Source: Chrysochromulina tobinii (lineage: Eukaryota > Haptophyta > Prymnesiales > Chrysochromulinaceae). From it: 63,023 bases of DNA. Below the pieces are notes generated by a model. It was not told the origin of the DNA and made no database searches. It saw only the letters and a program-made list of their open reading frames with translations. The DNA is taken from the NCBI GenBank assembly GCA_001275005.1, contig JWZX01003152.1:1-63023 (forward strand), given 5' to 3'. Below, in pieces: positions 9,797 through 19,335 of the stretch. The stretch's first letter is position 1; each line of letters starts with the position of its first letter. Both the position numbers and the translations under genes were made by a program.

Positions 9797-10415
9797 ACAA
9801 TCCCACGTCAGGAGCACACAAAAGGTGCATCACGCGGCGTCCACACGCGCGAGGCCGATGCGCGAGGAGTCGGGGTTGCGTCGGGGACCACGGGGCGGCA
9901 CCTGTCGTGTGCGATCGGATCGTCGACGTATCTCGCAGGGCCCGGGCGCGAGGGGTTGCTTCGTCTTTCCGCGTGTTAGCCCGCATCTCTGCGCGAGGGC
10001 CCGGGCGCGAGGCATGGCGCGAGGGGTTGCTTCGTCTGACCCGTCTCTCGCGACCACCGCGCGTAACCACCGCCGGCCACGGTCCGGTGACGGGCGTGTT
10101 AGCTGTAAATTTTAGCCCGGCTGTGAAAGCGCGCAGATTTGTATTGTGAAACTTCAAGGGACGTACTTTTGTCCATTTCATATGTGTATTCACGTGTTTA
10201 ACGGTAGTACCCTGCGCGCCGTCGAGCCGACGGCGCGAGTCGGCGGACACGAGCGGGGAGGGAAGCAACGCTGCCGTGCCGCTAGCCCCAAGACCGGCGC
10301 GGCACAACCGCATGCTTCTCGGTGTGGCCTTTGCGCCTTGCGCCTCAGCCGGGGAGGCAGCCTCGGGGCGCGTGCAGGCCGTCTCGACTCAGCCCCTGCT
10401 CTTGCCCTAATCTAA
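9797..10415. other. Intergenic with a broken direct repeat
   Basis: 619 bp without a gene. GGGCCCGGGCGCGAGG occurs at about 9938 and 9997, and GCGAGGGGTTGCTTCGTCT at about 9948 and 10019, so a segment has been duplicated and then interrupted. Confidence 0.6.
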
Positions 10416-10837
10416 TTAGGCCAACTCCTTCATCAGATACTTCACCGAGCACTTGTCGATGCACCTGAGCACGGGCGCGAGGCGTTAGAGGCAGCGGCAG
10501 GGAGGGGAGGAGAGAGGAATGAGGGGGGAGGGTGGGGGGGCAAGCTGGTGGTGCGGCGCAAGACCGCGCTTGCGACGCGATGGTTGCATTCCGCTTACTT
10601 GTGATAGTCCATCATGTAGCCAGCGCAGTTGCCCGAGCCCTGTGGAGAGCGAAGAGTCGGTGATCGTGAGAGCCCCGCGCGCCATGCAAATGATTGTGGG
10701 CGCCGCGCGCGGCTGGCTTCGCGTACCTTCTCCTCGATCCGCTTCGCGCATTCCTTGTAAGTGTCCATGACTGCAGCGCACTTGGGACTGCACTTCGCTT
10801 CGATCGCGGTCTTGGGATCATTCAACTCCATAACCAT
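10416..10837 (-). CDS. UQCRH: Complex III hinge protein (QCR6/UQCRH), three exons
   Basis: Small acidic subunit of mitochondrial cytochrome bc1 that helps cytochrome c docking. Model: complement(join(10416..10464,10599..10639,10727..10837)), 66 aa. The paired cysteines of the family are all present: CSPKC in exon 1, CAGYMMDYHKC across exons 2/3 and IDKC in exon 3. Introns are 87 nt (10640-10726) and 134 nt (10465-10598), both GT-AG. The first is a multiple of three and open, so a naive ORF reads through it. The codon for Lys before CIDKC is split across intron 2, which supports the junction. ATG at 10837 opens MVMELNDP. The acidic N-terminal extension seen in animals is absent. Confidence 0.88.
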
Positions 10838-11463
10838 GGGAATGTATGCACCACCGTGCCTGCGGCAATACGGGTGGGGTGACTGCGTCTGCTCCGTGCG
10901 AAGACTTGCGCGCGCGCAGAAGCGGGCAAGAAAATGCTTACCGAGGGTCCGACATTGCGTCACCGAGACTCAACTTGTGCTTTGTAGAAAGTGTTCAACA
11001 CAACGCTTTCGCGGACCTTTCGGTCTCGTAACGTAAGAGCTGGCCGATGCACGCCGGCCACGCGGATGCCGACGGCGCGATGGGTCGCGTGCGCGCGCTG
11101 CCGCCGGCGGTGCGCCGCGGAGCCGGAGGGTGTCGCGCGCGGGCGGTGTCTTTGCTCTTTCACCTGTTTCTCAACTTAGAGTAATCTCAAGTCGTTGCGC
11201 GCAGAAGACAGCCGCTACCAGAAATCACGTTACGAGACTGGACAAAGTTTAGGCGCCACCGCACTCGTTCTCGTTGACTCTTCTCATCCAAAATGTTCTC
11301 ATCTTAGAGTTTAAGAGTAATCTCAAGTCGTTGCGCGCAGAAGACAGCCGCTACCAGAAATCACGTACGAGACTGGACAAAGTTTCGGCGCCACCACTTT
11401 CTCTCTCTCTCCCTAGCCACACATGGACGACACCTTAAAATTCGGAGCTCTTCGACCTGTAGG
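10838..11463. other. Intergenic with long direct repeat
   Basis: About 620 bp. The main content is an imperfect 80-85 bp direct duplication, listed separately. No gene seen. Confidence 0.5.
11176..11395. repeat. Direct duplication, two copies of about 83 bp
   Basis: Copies at about 11176-11260 and 11309-11395 share TAATCTCAAGTCGTTGCGCG and continue through GCCGCTACCAGAAATCACGT and GAGACTGGACAAAGTTT to GGCGCCACC. They differ by a two-base indel and a few substitutions. The unshared spacer is about 50 bp. Confidence 0.9.
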
Positions 11464-11832
11464 TTATCGTCGCCGGACTCCGACTCGCCTCTCATCGTCG
11501 TCACCGCTCGCCAGTCGCTCAAGCTCGGCGGCTGCAGTTCGCAGATCAGTGGGCAGCGCGGCGCGCGCGAGATCAATTGCGTGGCTGACCTGCTCTTCGA
11601 GGTTGGCTAGCGCCGACAGGGGTGCTTCCATTCGCATCGCCCATTCGGCCTCTAGCCCGCGCAGCGCCTGCTCCGCCTCGGCCGACGAATGATCCGGGGC
11701 CATCGTCGTCTGCGTCTCGAGTGGCTGCAGCTTTAGGCTGGTGGTCGCAGCTGAACGAACGACGGATGGCAGACCATCGTTTCGAGACGACGAGACGTCG
11801 AAGAGGCGGCGGGCCGTGTCATCGGTCGTCAT
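11464..11832 (-). CDS. Small helical protein, 122 aa, unknown
   Basis: I do not recognise it. The open frame has strongly C/G-ending codons. Residues about 50-112 form one amphipathic helix-rich segment (EQALRGLEAEWAMRMEAPLS, then NLEEQVSHAIDLARAALP), the type of sequence found in small coiled-coil complex subunits. It starts 137 bp from the divergent phosphatase-like gene at 11970, so the two may share a promoter. The C-terminal RRVGVRRR could be read-through if an exon is missed. A role cannot be assigned. Confidence 0.45.
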   Translation of the reverse strand: MTTDDTARRLFDVSSSRNDGLPSVVRSAATTSLKLQPLETQTTMAPDHSSAEAEQALRGLEAEWAMRMEAPLSALANLEEQVSHAIDLARAALPTDLRTAAAELERLASGDDDERRVGVRRR

Positions 11833-11969
11833 CGTTTGTGAAATCGGTCGTTACTTTGGACGACTTCTGGACGAAATTTTGTGGGTTTGGTGTGAGCCTT
11901 CCTAAGGTTGAACCAAGGAGTATCTATTCTCCTTGATCGATCAAGTTTCGCCCGAGACAACGCAAGACG

Positions 11970-12575
11970 ATGGCGTCCTCTGCGCCGATTCACGCGGCAG
12001 TCGACGAGCACGTCGCGCTTCACATCTCTTCGGCGGCTGCTGCCACGCCGGAGGCTCTCGATGCCCTGGGCGTCACGCACGTCGTCAACGTGTCCGTAAA
12101 CGGACCAATGCCGCTGCGGTCAACGGAGCCACAGTACGAGAGCATGCACATTGCTATCGACGATGATCTGAGCGCCCCGTTGCATGAGCATCTTGACGCT
12201 GCGGCAGACTTCATCGACGCCGCGCTGAGCAGTGGTGGGCGTGTGTGCGTCTTCAGTGCCAACGATCAATGTGCTGCATGCGCCGTTGCCGCCTTCTACC
12301 TCATGCGGCAACATGGGCGCAGTCTTGCTGAGGCACTTGGCGCGATGCAGGCACGCCCCAACGTCGGCTTTTGGCAGCGGCTCATCGAGGCAGAATCTTG
12401 GCTCCGTGCTGCCCCCCCCAGCATGAGCATTCAGCAGTATCGCTGGGCGTACTTGGAGGCGAGCAGACCGACCGAAGATCGGGGAGCGCTCTTGCAACAA
12501 TTAGAACTCGGACTGCAGGAGGTGCAAGCACTGGTGCATCGGCACAGCTTCACCCCGGTGCAGAAGAACATATAG
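11970..12575 (+). CDS. Dual-specificity phosphatase-fold pseudophosphatase
   Basis: The fold is recognisable from the start (HISSAAAATPEALDALGVTH then VVNVSVNG), the mid-region IAIDDDLSAPLHEHLDAAADF and the region after the P-loop (AFYLMRQHGRSLAEALGAMQ followed by NVGFWQRLIEAE). At the active site, where the family has HCxxGxxR, the protein reads FSANDQCAA: the catalytic Cys is Ser, His is Phe, and the Gly and Arg are missing. This resembles STYX-type dead phosphatases that bind phosphoproteins without cleaving them. 201 aa, single exon. It diverges from the small helical gene at 11832. Loss of catalysis is directly visible; a binding role is inference. Confidence 0.85.
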   Translation: MASSAPIHAAVDEHVALHISSAAAATPEALDALGVTHVVNVSVNGPMPLRSTEPQYESMHIAIDDDLSAPLHEHLDAAADFIDAALSSGGRVCVFSANDQCAACAVAAFYLMRQHGRSLAEALGAMQARPNVGFWQRLIEAESWLRAAPPSMSIQQYRWAYLEASRPTEDRGALLQQLELGLQEVQALVHRHSFTPVQKNI

Positions 12576-12928
12576 TGCAGAAGAATATTCATATTTTTGC
12601 CAAAAGGTTGGCGTTGACCACAGCAAAATCAGGGATTCGCCCACTGTGACCCTCCACGTGAGCTCAGACGCCGTGGGGCTCGGGCTCGGCTTGTCGGGAC
12701 GCGGCGCCACCGGCCCACCGCTAGGCTGGGTGGGGGACACACATCCGCAGGCCGTCACGTGCCATGCGCCGGTCTCGAGGGACGCGTCCATGAGACGCAA
12801 CGAGAGGGAGAGGGACATCCCGGCGGCGGCCAGATGCTGTGTCACTCGTCGGGCAATTGGTTCTCCCTTTCATGCCCCGCGCAGGCAGCCCAAGCCGGTC
12901 CCTCGCTCTCTTGGCCTCTCACTTGGCT
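12576..12928. other. Convergent intergenic region
   Basis: 353 bp between two convergent genes. A 22-bp near repeat of TGCAGAAGAA at 12560-12585 precedes an AT-richer stretch. No gene. Confidence 0.4.
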
Positions 12929-13795
12929 TCAATCCACAGCCTTATGCTCTGTTGAGACCATCCCCCCCCCGAGCGGATCCGCCTCAAGCGCCGCGTCGAG
13001 TTCTGCGTCAAGCGCCGCGTCGAGCTCAGCGTCGACGGTCGAGGCGCCAAGCGGCTCTGGCGCTTCGAGGCTCACGTCTTCCAAGTAGCCATCCGCCGTC
13101 GGGCTCTCGATCGCTGATCCAGCCTCGAATACCATGGTGGCCACTTGCACAGGCGCAGGGGGCGGCGGTGGCGCCTTCGATCCGACGTCAGCACTCGTCT
13201 TCCAGCCGCCCTTGCCGTCAGCGAGCGGGGTCTGGTCGCGAGGCATCATCGGCTCGGCGTCGTCGGCTTCGATGGAGGTTCTCACGATTGTCACCGACGG
13301 CGTGCGAGCAATCGGAACTTGGCTCCGCGCTGGAGGCGGCGGGGCGCTCGGTGGTGGTGGCGCAAGTACCTCCTCCTCCTCATCCTTGGAGAGCTTTGCC
13401 AGTTCCGCCTGTGCTTGCTCGATCTGCGCCTCCAAGTCGAGCACCGTGAGCTTGGCACGCTCAAAAATTACACGAACAGATTCGAGGTCGCCTGCGTCCA
13501 TTGATGCCCACGATGCGCTGCCCCACTTGCGCTTTATGCGTTCGATTTCCTGCTCTAACGCAGTGATGTGCTCCTCGAGCCGAAAGCGCTCGGCCACACG
13601 CCATCCCTCCGCTGCCGCTGTCCCAGCCGTCTCAGCGAGTTGTGCCGCCGTCTCTGTGAGGTTGTCCTTAATTGAAGATAGAATCTCAGACTGGTTAACT
13701 GTTGTGGCCACCTGCTCCCCAAGGGCTGTGGCTGCAGACGCGAGGGAATCAAAGGTTGGATACTTGACGGCGTTCCACGCCGCGCTCCATGCCAT
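12929..13795 (-). CDS. Coiled-coil protein with alanine-rich repeats, unknown
   Basis: 288 aa, not recognised. The N-terminal third (MAWSAAWNAVKYPTFDSLAS) is an amphipathic, Ala/Thr-rich helical region of the kind seen in membrane-surface or golgin-like proteins. Coiled coil follows at about 72-145 (LEEHITALEQEIERIKRKW, then VLDLEAQIEQAQAELAKLSK), then a Pro-rich and a disordered acidic tail with the repeated unit DAELDAAL. The opposite strand is also open for 251 codons, but its product lacks any domain logic, so I take the minus strand as real. Likely cytosolic scaffold or trafficking protein, inference only. Confidence 0.7.
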   Translation of the reverse strand: MAWSAAWNAVKYPTFDSLASAATALGEQVATTVNQSEILSSIKDNLTETAAQLAETAGTAAAEGWRVAERFRLEEHITALEQEIERIKRKWGSASWASMDAGDLESVRVIFERAKLTVLDLEAQIEQAQAELAKLSKDEEEEVLAPPPPSAPPPPARSQVPIARTPSVTIVRTSIEADDAEPMMPRDQTPLADGKGGWKTSADVGSKAPPPPPAPVQVATMVFEAGSAIESPTADGYLEDVSLEAPEPLGASTVDAELDAALDAELDAALEADPLGGGMVSTEHKAVD

Positions 13796-14877
13796 ATTTG
13801 CGGCGAGACGAATGAGGGCGCGGGGCGGGTGTGACGAAACGAACGGAGCGTTGCGAACATCCTTTTTTGGGGCATCATACCTTACTTAAACTCTTGCCCG
13901 CTGGGTGGGTATCTCTGCGCGCAGAGTAACCGTAGGTTGAGGTGTATATCCGCGTGCTGCCAGTCGGCAGCAGGTCCGAGGGACGTGTGGATACATGTAT
14001 GAACCCGCACAGTGTGGTCTGTGCTCTGTGTGGTATTCTTACTTGTAGATGATCAAATGATGTTCGTTCGTTCGATTTTCGTTTTGCGACGACCGACGTG
14101 ATCTCCCCTTGGTCACTCGGCTCACTTGAAAGACAGAGAGCCCGGCCACCGCCCGCCGCTCACTCTCTACACACGATCCTCACTGACAAATATTGACGCG
14201 AGAATGAGAGAGAGGAGTGAACTGTGCGGTTGTCCGGTGAGAGATACGTTCGGTTGAGGGTTGTGCTCCTGTCCCTGCGGCTGAGTCGCGCTGCTGCCGA
14301 AGTGCGATCGGCCGAGGGCCGTGCCCCGCGGGCGCGCGCGCGTCCGACGACGAGCTCGTCGACGTCTTGGTCGACGTCGCAGGGCGAAGCAGGGTGTTCC
14401 GGACTCAGTGTGCTCCCAGCACCCCGCCGGCACTCCCGACCGTCCCCCAGGGGGGTGCGTCTCGCGCACTCTCCACGGTCTCCAGAGTCCGTCCACCTGG
14501 TTCCTAACCTGGTCGACCGATCTTCGACGTACCGACGATCTAATATTAATAATTAAAAGCTCGTTTTCTCTCAGTGCGCAGGGCTTTCTTTGGCAGCGTC
14601 TTCAAGGTTTCAAAACACACCTGATACGCTCATCGGCTAGCCCTACACGCACAGACCCACTCGTCGCGATGCACTAACTTCTTTTGGAGCCCCGGTCTAG
14701 CCTCTGATTTCTCGAGACCGCTGCTCCCCGCACGCTTGACGAACTATGGGTCATGACTTTCCTCTGCAGAGCCGCAGCGCACCGTGCGTGCGACTGTCCT
14801 CTGAGTCTCTCTGGGACGGAGGCACAAAGATGAGCTCCGGCGCCAGCACGTGAACGTCGTGCGACGACGCATCCAGC
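13796..14877. other. Long intergenic region
   Basis: About 1.08 kb without a supported gene. There are GTTCGTTCGATTTTCG-type short repeats near 14061 and a GTCGAC-rich imperfect palindrome at 14350-14382. Possible 3' flank of the DUF1279-like gene plus promoter of the coiled-coil gene. Confidence 0.4.
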
Positions 14878-15396
14878 TCATGCGTCCTTCTTCTGGAACT
14901 TGTTGACGATGTTCTCCTGCACCCAAGGCGTGGTGCCGAGAGCGAGGCCGATGCGCAGCGGGACGGCGAAGCGCGCGACGTTGACGAAGGCGAACGCCTC
15001 CGCGCCAAGCTTCTGAAGATCCTCGCTGTTGCTGAAGTCGGGATAGTGGCCCGTGACCTCGTAGAAGCCAAAAAGAGAGACCGGCACGGACACACCCCAG
15101 AAGGCCCACTCCCAGAAAATGTACGAGATGATGCCGGCAACGCCCGCATCCTTGACCTTCTGCATCATGCTCTTCGAGTCTTCCACCACCGGTTCCACCT
15201 CCTTCTTGCTCTCAGTCTTCACGATCACGCCACGCATGCGATCCAGGAAGCTCGGTGCCTTCTGCTCTGTCTCGATCATATTAACGATGGGCGAGGAGGC
15301 TGCGAGCGCAGCGGCGCGGCGAGGAGCGACGACCGCGCCCAGCTGGAAGCAGGAGACCAGCGCCGGAAGTGCAAGCAACAAAACGGAAGTGCGCAT
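14878..15396 (-). CDS. Plastid-targeted DUF1279-like membrane protein
   Basis: 172 aa. The N-terminus MRTSVLLLALPALVSCFQLG is a signal peptide with Phe after the likely cleavage site, followed by an Ala/Arg-rich stretch, as expected for import into a secondary plastid. The core (VKDAGVAGIISYIFWEWAFW, then PVSLFGFYEVTGHYPDF and AVPLRIGLALGTTPWVQENI) resembles the DUF1279/FAM210 type found in plant and algal plastids. It has two membrane helices separated by a short loop. The function of the family is not established. Start fixed by the signal peptide. Confidence 0.8.
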   Translation of the reverse strand: MRTSVLLLALPALVSCFQLGAVVAPRRAAALAASSPIVNMIETEQKAPSFLDRMRGVIVKTESKKEVEPVVEDSKSMMQKVKDAGVAGIISYIFWEWAFWGVSVPVSLFGFYEVTGHYPDFSNSEDLQKLGAEAFAFVNVARFAVPLRIGLALGTTPWVQENIVNKFQKKDA

Positions 15397-15629
15397 TTGC
15401 GCCTTGGTGGGTTGTGCGAGCGTAGAGCTTCGAGCCGCTTCTCTCGACCTTCCTGATCTGGCACGTTGAGATCAAGGTGCTTTCAACAACAAAAAATAGT
15501 ACCCCGTCCCTATCAGGACCGAGCTACTCGCGCGTTGGTCTCATCTAGGTCTCATACAGGTCTCATAGTGTGCCGGCGCTTGATTAGCGCTTGATGAAGC
15601 CTCACAGCATTGCACTGCTCAGGCACTCG

Positions 15630-16706
15630 TCAAGCGTCAAGCTGCACGCCATTGCCAGCCTTGAGCAGCTTTCGAAGCTCTTCTATCTGCGCGTCATCCT
15701 CGCTCTGCCAATTATCTGATCTCTGCGCATAGTCCTGTCGCAGCATCTCCTTCCACTGCTGGATGGAGCTTGCGCCGAGCTGGCCTTTGACGTCCATTGG
15801 CCGCACGTAAGCTTCAGGGTGGTACCCACCTGAGGAGAATGCGGTGATGTCCGCAAAGGTGTTCATGTGGTGTATCTCGTACGAGCGCGACATCCTCGCG
15901 AACCCGTCGAGGTTGGCCCATTCAGCCGGGTGCTTGGCGGGTTTGTACTTGGCGTACGAGTCGCCTGGCTTCCAGCCGGCGTCTTGGAAGTAGGCGCGCG
16001 CTGTTAGGCTCTGGTAGGCAGGCTGCGGCCTGACCTGTGGTCGGCTTGAGCGTTCGGCGCCATTCTTAGCGCCCTCGGTCTCCTCCCAGTTTTCATCGAG
16101 CAGGATGCCACTGCCATCGACGCTGGCAACTGTGCTCTCCGGTGGCGGCTTCTCCCCCGATGTTGGCAGGACCGCCGGCTGGCCTTTGCGGCCGCCCAGA
16201 CCCATCCAGGTCGCCTCATCCTTAGGTATGGGGGCACTGCGGGCGCGCAGCCTCGGCTTTGGTAGCTCGCGCGCCACCTCGACTTTGAAGGGGGAGGCTA
16301 TCGCCATCTCACCCGTGTCGAGCATGTGGCCCAGATTAGTCGGTGTCTTGGACCGCGGCGGTGAGGAAGAGCGATACAGGCGCTCGCGCGCCTCCTCACG
16401 CTCTTCGCGGGGCATTGCCTCCCCAGTCTTTCGACGCATTAACCCTTCCGAAGGGTGAAAGTTGGACCGTGCCCGGCGTATTGTTGCGATCCGGGCCAGC
16501 TCGTCTCTTTTCTCCTGGTCTGATAAGATCTTTAGCCGCTCTTCATTGGAGCGTTCCTGCGGCACCCTTTTGGGCATGTGTGCATTTGGGTCTTGGACCT
16601 GTAACCAGATCTCCTGCAGCTGCGAATGGCCTCTTGGTGGCCCACCAATAGCGCCAGTGCCACGCTTGATCGAAGAGAGCATGGCTATCCCAGGCATCGG
16701 CGCCAC
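15630..16706 (-). CDS. Basic, disordered protein of unknown function
   Basis: 358 aa, not recognised. It is rich in Arg, Lys, Pro and Ser with many charged clusters (MPKRVPQERSNEERLKILSD, and EEREEARERLYRSSSPPRSK). No membrane segments or signal peptide. The C-terminal third contains conserved-looking aromatic motifs (YQSLTARAYFQDAGWKPGDS and YKPAKHPAEWANLDGFARMS), the style of axonemal or cytoskeleton-associated proteins, though I cannot name a family. It diverges from the JmjC gene with 240 bp between the ATGs, a candidate bidirectional promoter. Confidence 0.65.
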   Translation of the reverse strand: MAPMPGIAMLSSIKRGTGAIGGPPRGHSQLQEIWLQVQDPNAHMPKRVPQERSNEERLKILSDQEKRDELARIATIRRARSNFHPSEGLMRRKTGEAMPREEREEARERLYRSSSPPRSKTPTNLGHMLDTGEMAIASPFKVEVARELPKPRLRARSAPIPKDEATWMGLGGRKGQPAVLPTSGEKPPPESTVASVDGSGILLDENWEETEGAKNGAERSSRPQVRPQPAYQSLTARAYFQDAGWKPGDSYAKYKPAKHPAEWANLDGFARMSRSYEIHHMNTFADITAFSSGGYHPEAYVRPMDVKGQLGASSIQQWKEMLRQDYAQRSDNWQSEDDAQIEELRKLLKAGNGVQLDA

Positions 16707-16932
16707 ACCAGGAGACCCGCAAGCAGTCCGACGTTTTGGCCGTACGACTTCGATGAAGAAACCACGGGTCGCGTCGCGAGCATATTAATTGTCTATTTTA
16801 AGCTGCGTCACTGTTCACGTTCACGTTATTCAGCCTCATTCCTTTCGCGCAACCTGCGTGTACCACACATCCTGCCTCATTCGGGCAATATCAATTTATA
16901 TTCATGACACGGTTTTTGGCGTTCAGGGGAGG

Positions 16933-17036
16933 GAAACATTACCAAAATGGAATCCTGTGGCGCGGTCATTGGCTTCAGCCTGATCGCGCTCGCGCTCGCT
17001 TTGGCGTTGGATTTTGGTAATGTTTCACAACAGCTA
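16933..17036. repeat. 16-bp perfect inverted repeat spanning a start codon
   Basis: GAAACATTACCAAAAT at 16933-16948 and its exact reverse complement at 17021-17036 are separated by 72 bases. The left arm contains the first two bases of the ATG at 16947; the right arm encodes DFGNVS. In RNA this could fold into a hairpin hiding the start. Confidence 0.9.
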
Positions 17037-17934
17037 TCCGCCGCACGTGCCATGCAGTCACTGGCCATGCGCACCCTCGAGCGAGAGCAGTGGCCTGAGA
17101 AAGGCAGCAGCCTGCTTCACGGCCAGCGGCCCCGTCTGTTTGCTGCATCGAACTCGCCAGTTTCATCGCTGCCGTGCATGCGTTGGAACGCATCATACCT
17201 GCGCACGCGCGGAGCGGAAATTTGGCTGAGCGCCTTTGCGTCTAATATCAGCGATTCTGTGATGGGTAGTGCTGAGTTTGTGTTGGCCCGTGGCCGGGAA
17301 TCAGAGTTTCAGCGATCAGCGACGGTGGCACCGATACCGGACATAAGCCTGTCCGAGCTGCTCACGCCACGTGCAGAGCGGACAACACTTACCGCTGATC
17401 GGCTCATTTACTATGCCGGCTCGATGGACAGCTGGGCCGACCTTGGCGCCGAGGCGAAAGGGCTGATGCAGAACTTCGACACACACGACGGGCCAACGCA
17501 AGCGGCTGGCGGCGCGTGGCCAGCTTCGGCCATCAACGGCTGGCTCGGCTCGCGTGGCGTACTGGCCACGCCGCACTACGACCCCTCGCACAATGTGGTG
17601 GTCCAGGTCTTTGGGTCTAAAATTTGGCTCCTATGGCCACCCGAGGTGTTGCCCGCACTGCGTCTGCATCCAGCGTCGCACCCTTCGCGTCGGCAGACAC
17701 GCCGGCAGCTGCTGCAGATGCTCCAAAGTCCGTATCTCAATGAAGCCAGCGCATCGCAGGAAGCGCCTGACGCGCTCGAATCGGCGGCCGATCGGGCCCT
17801 TGCGCGGCATGCAATCTCATTTGAGTTGCATGCGGGCGAGTCGCTCTACGTACCGCCCTTCTGGGCACATGCGGTGCTCGCGACCGGTGACGAAACCGGT
17901 GATGACGACGGCAGCAGCGGTAGCGGCGGCAGCA

Positions 17935-17985
<51 letters not shown>

Positions 17986-18014
17986 GGCTCGTCTTCGTCG
18001 GCGACGGCTGCTGA
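16947..18014 (+). CDS. JmjC/cupin-8 hydroxylase-type domain
   Basis: Fe(II)/2-oxoglutarate oxygenase fold. The metal motif HxD is visible in TPHYDPSHNVVVQVFGSKIW, and the distal His in LYVPPFWAHAV; the KIWLLWPP strand is typical of JmjC hydroxylases of the FIH/JMJD5 class. The N-terminus has a hydrophobic stretch (FSLIALALALALDFG) that may be a signal anchor. The reading frame then runs into a GGC tract and stops at 18014. The same transcript appears to continue, in another frame, into the E2 domain at 18029. A GT-AG intron from 17887 (or 17899) to 18028 would remove the GGC tract and join the two in frame, giving a 587-aa fusion. Otherwise this gene ends in polyglycine and lacks the last JmjC strand. 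Confidence 0.75.
17905..17992 (+). repeat. GGC trinucleotide tract
   Basis: A run of GGC with AGC interruptions lies between the JmjC and E2 reading frames. Read in frame it is polyglycine or polyalanine. It is either a coding linker, an intronic repeat, or a site of length error that explains the frame change. Confidence 0.85.
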
Positions 18015-18028
18015 GGAGAGATCCGCAG

Positions 18029-18852
18029 CAGAAGCTCGGTACTGCGCAGAGACGAGGAAGCTCGTCTTCGATGTGGTCGAGGGGCTGGCCGGTCACCACT
18101 ACGAGCGGCGCGCCGAGGGGCGCGAGGCGGCTACCACGCAGCTCGCCGCACGCACCAAACGCCTGACCCTCGAGGCGGCCGACATGATGGGGGAGGGGGC
18201 CCTACCGGTAAGCGCCTCATCGTCCATTTGGATCCGAATGGCCGAGGAGCAGATCCAGCTGTGGCGTGCGATGATCACAGGGCCCGAAGGCACGCCGTAT
18301 AGCTCGGGCTGCTTCGTCTTCGACATCCTCGCCCCCGCCGAGTATCCCAATGTCGCCCCCAAGGTGAATCTGCAGACCACGGGCGGCGGCTCCGTGCGCT
18401 TCAATCCGAACTTGTACAACTGCGGCAAGGTGTGCCTCTCGTTGCTGGGTACGTGGCAGGGAGACGATGGTGAGTCTTGGCATCCGAAGACGTCGACGCT
18501 ACTCCAGGTCCTCATGTCCATCCAAGCACTCATCCTCGTACCGGACCCCTTTTTCAATGAGCCCGGCTTCGAGCGCAACCGAGGCACGCCGGAGGGCGAC
18601 AGGCAGAGCCGCCAGTACAATGAGACGATTCGAGAGGGCACCGTGCGTTACGCGATGATCTCGCAGCTGCATAGCCCGCCGACGGAGCTCAAGGAGGCCA
18701 TCTACACGCACTTTCGGCTGCGGCGCACGGCGGTGCTCGAGCAGGTACGCGGCTGGGCGGCTGAGAAGGAGAACTCGCCGAGGCATGCGGAGGCGATGAA
18801 GGGGCTGGTCAAGGAACTTGAGGCCGCGCTCGATAAGCACGTGCCTGAGTGA
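18029..18852 (+). CDS. BIRC6/UBE2O-class ubiquitin-conjugating enzyme (E2)
   Basis: The large-E2 UBC fold is clear: IQLWRAMITGPEGTPYSSGC, then FDILAPAEYPNVAPKV, the NPNLYNCGKVCLSLLGTW active site with the catalytic Cys in GKVCLSL, and LQVLMSIQALILVPDPFFNE. These match the BIRC6/UBE2O branch, which carries ubiquitin on that Cys and often acts as a hybrid E2/E3. A helical C-terminal extension follows. There is no good ATG just upstream; the open frame reaches back through the GGC tract, so the most economical model is a downstream exon of the JmjC gene starting at 18029 after CCGCAG. An independent start at the Met-Met pair near 18184 would remove part of the conserved lead-in. Confidence 0.85.
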
Positions 18853-19335
18853 GAGAGCGCCGCGCTCAAACCGCGATGTGCAAATTTACCATGTGGTGTG
18901 GGTACTTTGGCAAAAGCCCTTGTTGGTTTGAGAGATGTTCACGTTCACACAGGACACTTCACATTTAGCGTCTTTGAAGACGAGATATGCCGGGTCGTTG
19001 ACATGCGCGAGGACGGACGGAGCCAGCGTCTCTTCAGGGGGCGGTTAGTATATTTTTCCTGGCAGCCCCCTGGCGCGCCCATCTGGGGGTTCACCGCCCA
19101 TGTCGGCGGGCGCGCTCCCTCCCGAGTTCATATTTGGGTCTCGCCGATCTTCTCTTATATAGGCTGTTTCTCAGCTCTCTGCCTGCATGTGTCTCAGTTG
19201 AGGCCTGGCCTGTATTGTATTGTTTTGTCTTCACGGCTGTACTGCTTACGTGTTGTGTGTATTAACATGAACGTTGTGAGAGGTCTGCGACAGGTCTGCG
19301 ACTTGAGACACTACGAGAGAGCCGCGCGGAAGAAC
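18853..19335. other. Promoter and leader of the dehydrogenase gene
   Basis: 483 bp. It holds a GTTCACGTTCACAC motif at 18937 and a TATATA box candidate at 19156-19161, about 110 bp before the first in-frame ATG (19267). No other gene seen. Confidence 0.5.

Noticed and set aside
12646-13449. 267-codon open frame on the plus strand
   Set aside because: Arg/Ser/Pro-rich shadow of the gene at 12929-13795 with no homology features.
13134-13889. 251-codon open frame on the plus strand
   Set aside because: It is the antisense of the minus-strand coiled-coil gene (12929-13795) and has Ser/Ala composition without domain logic.
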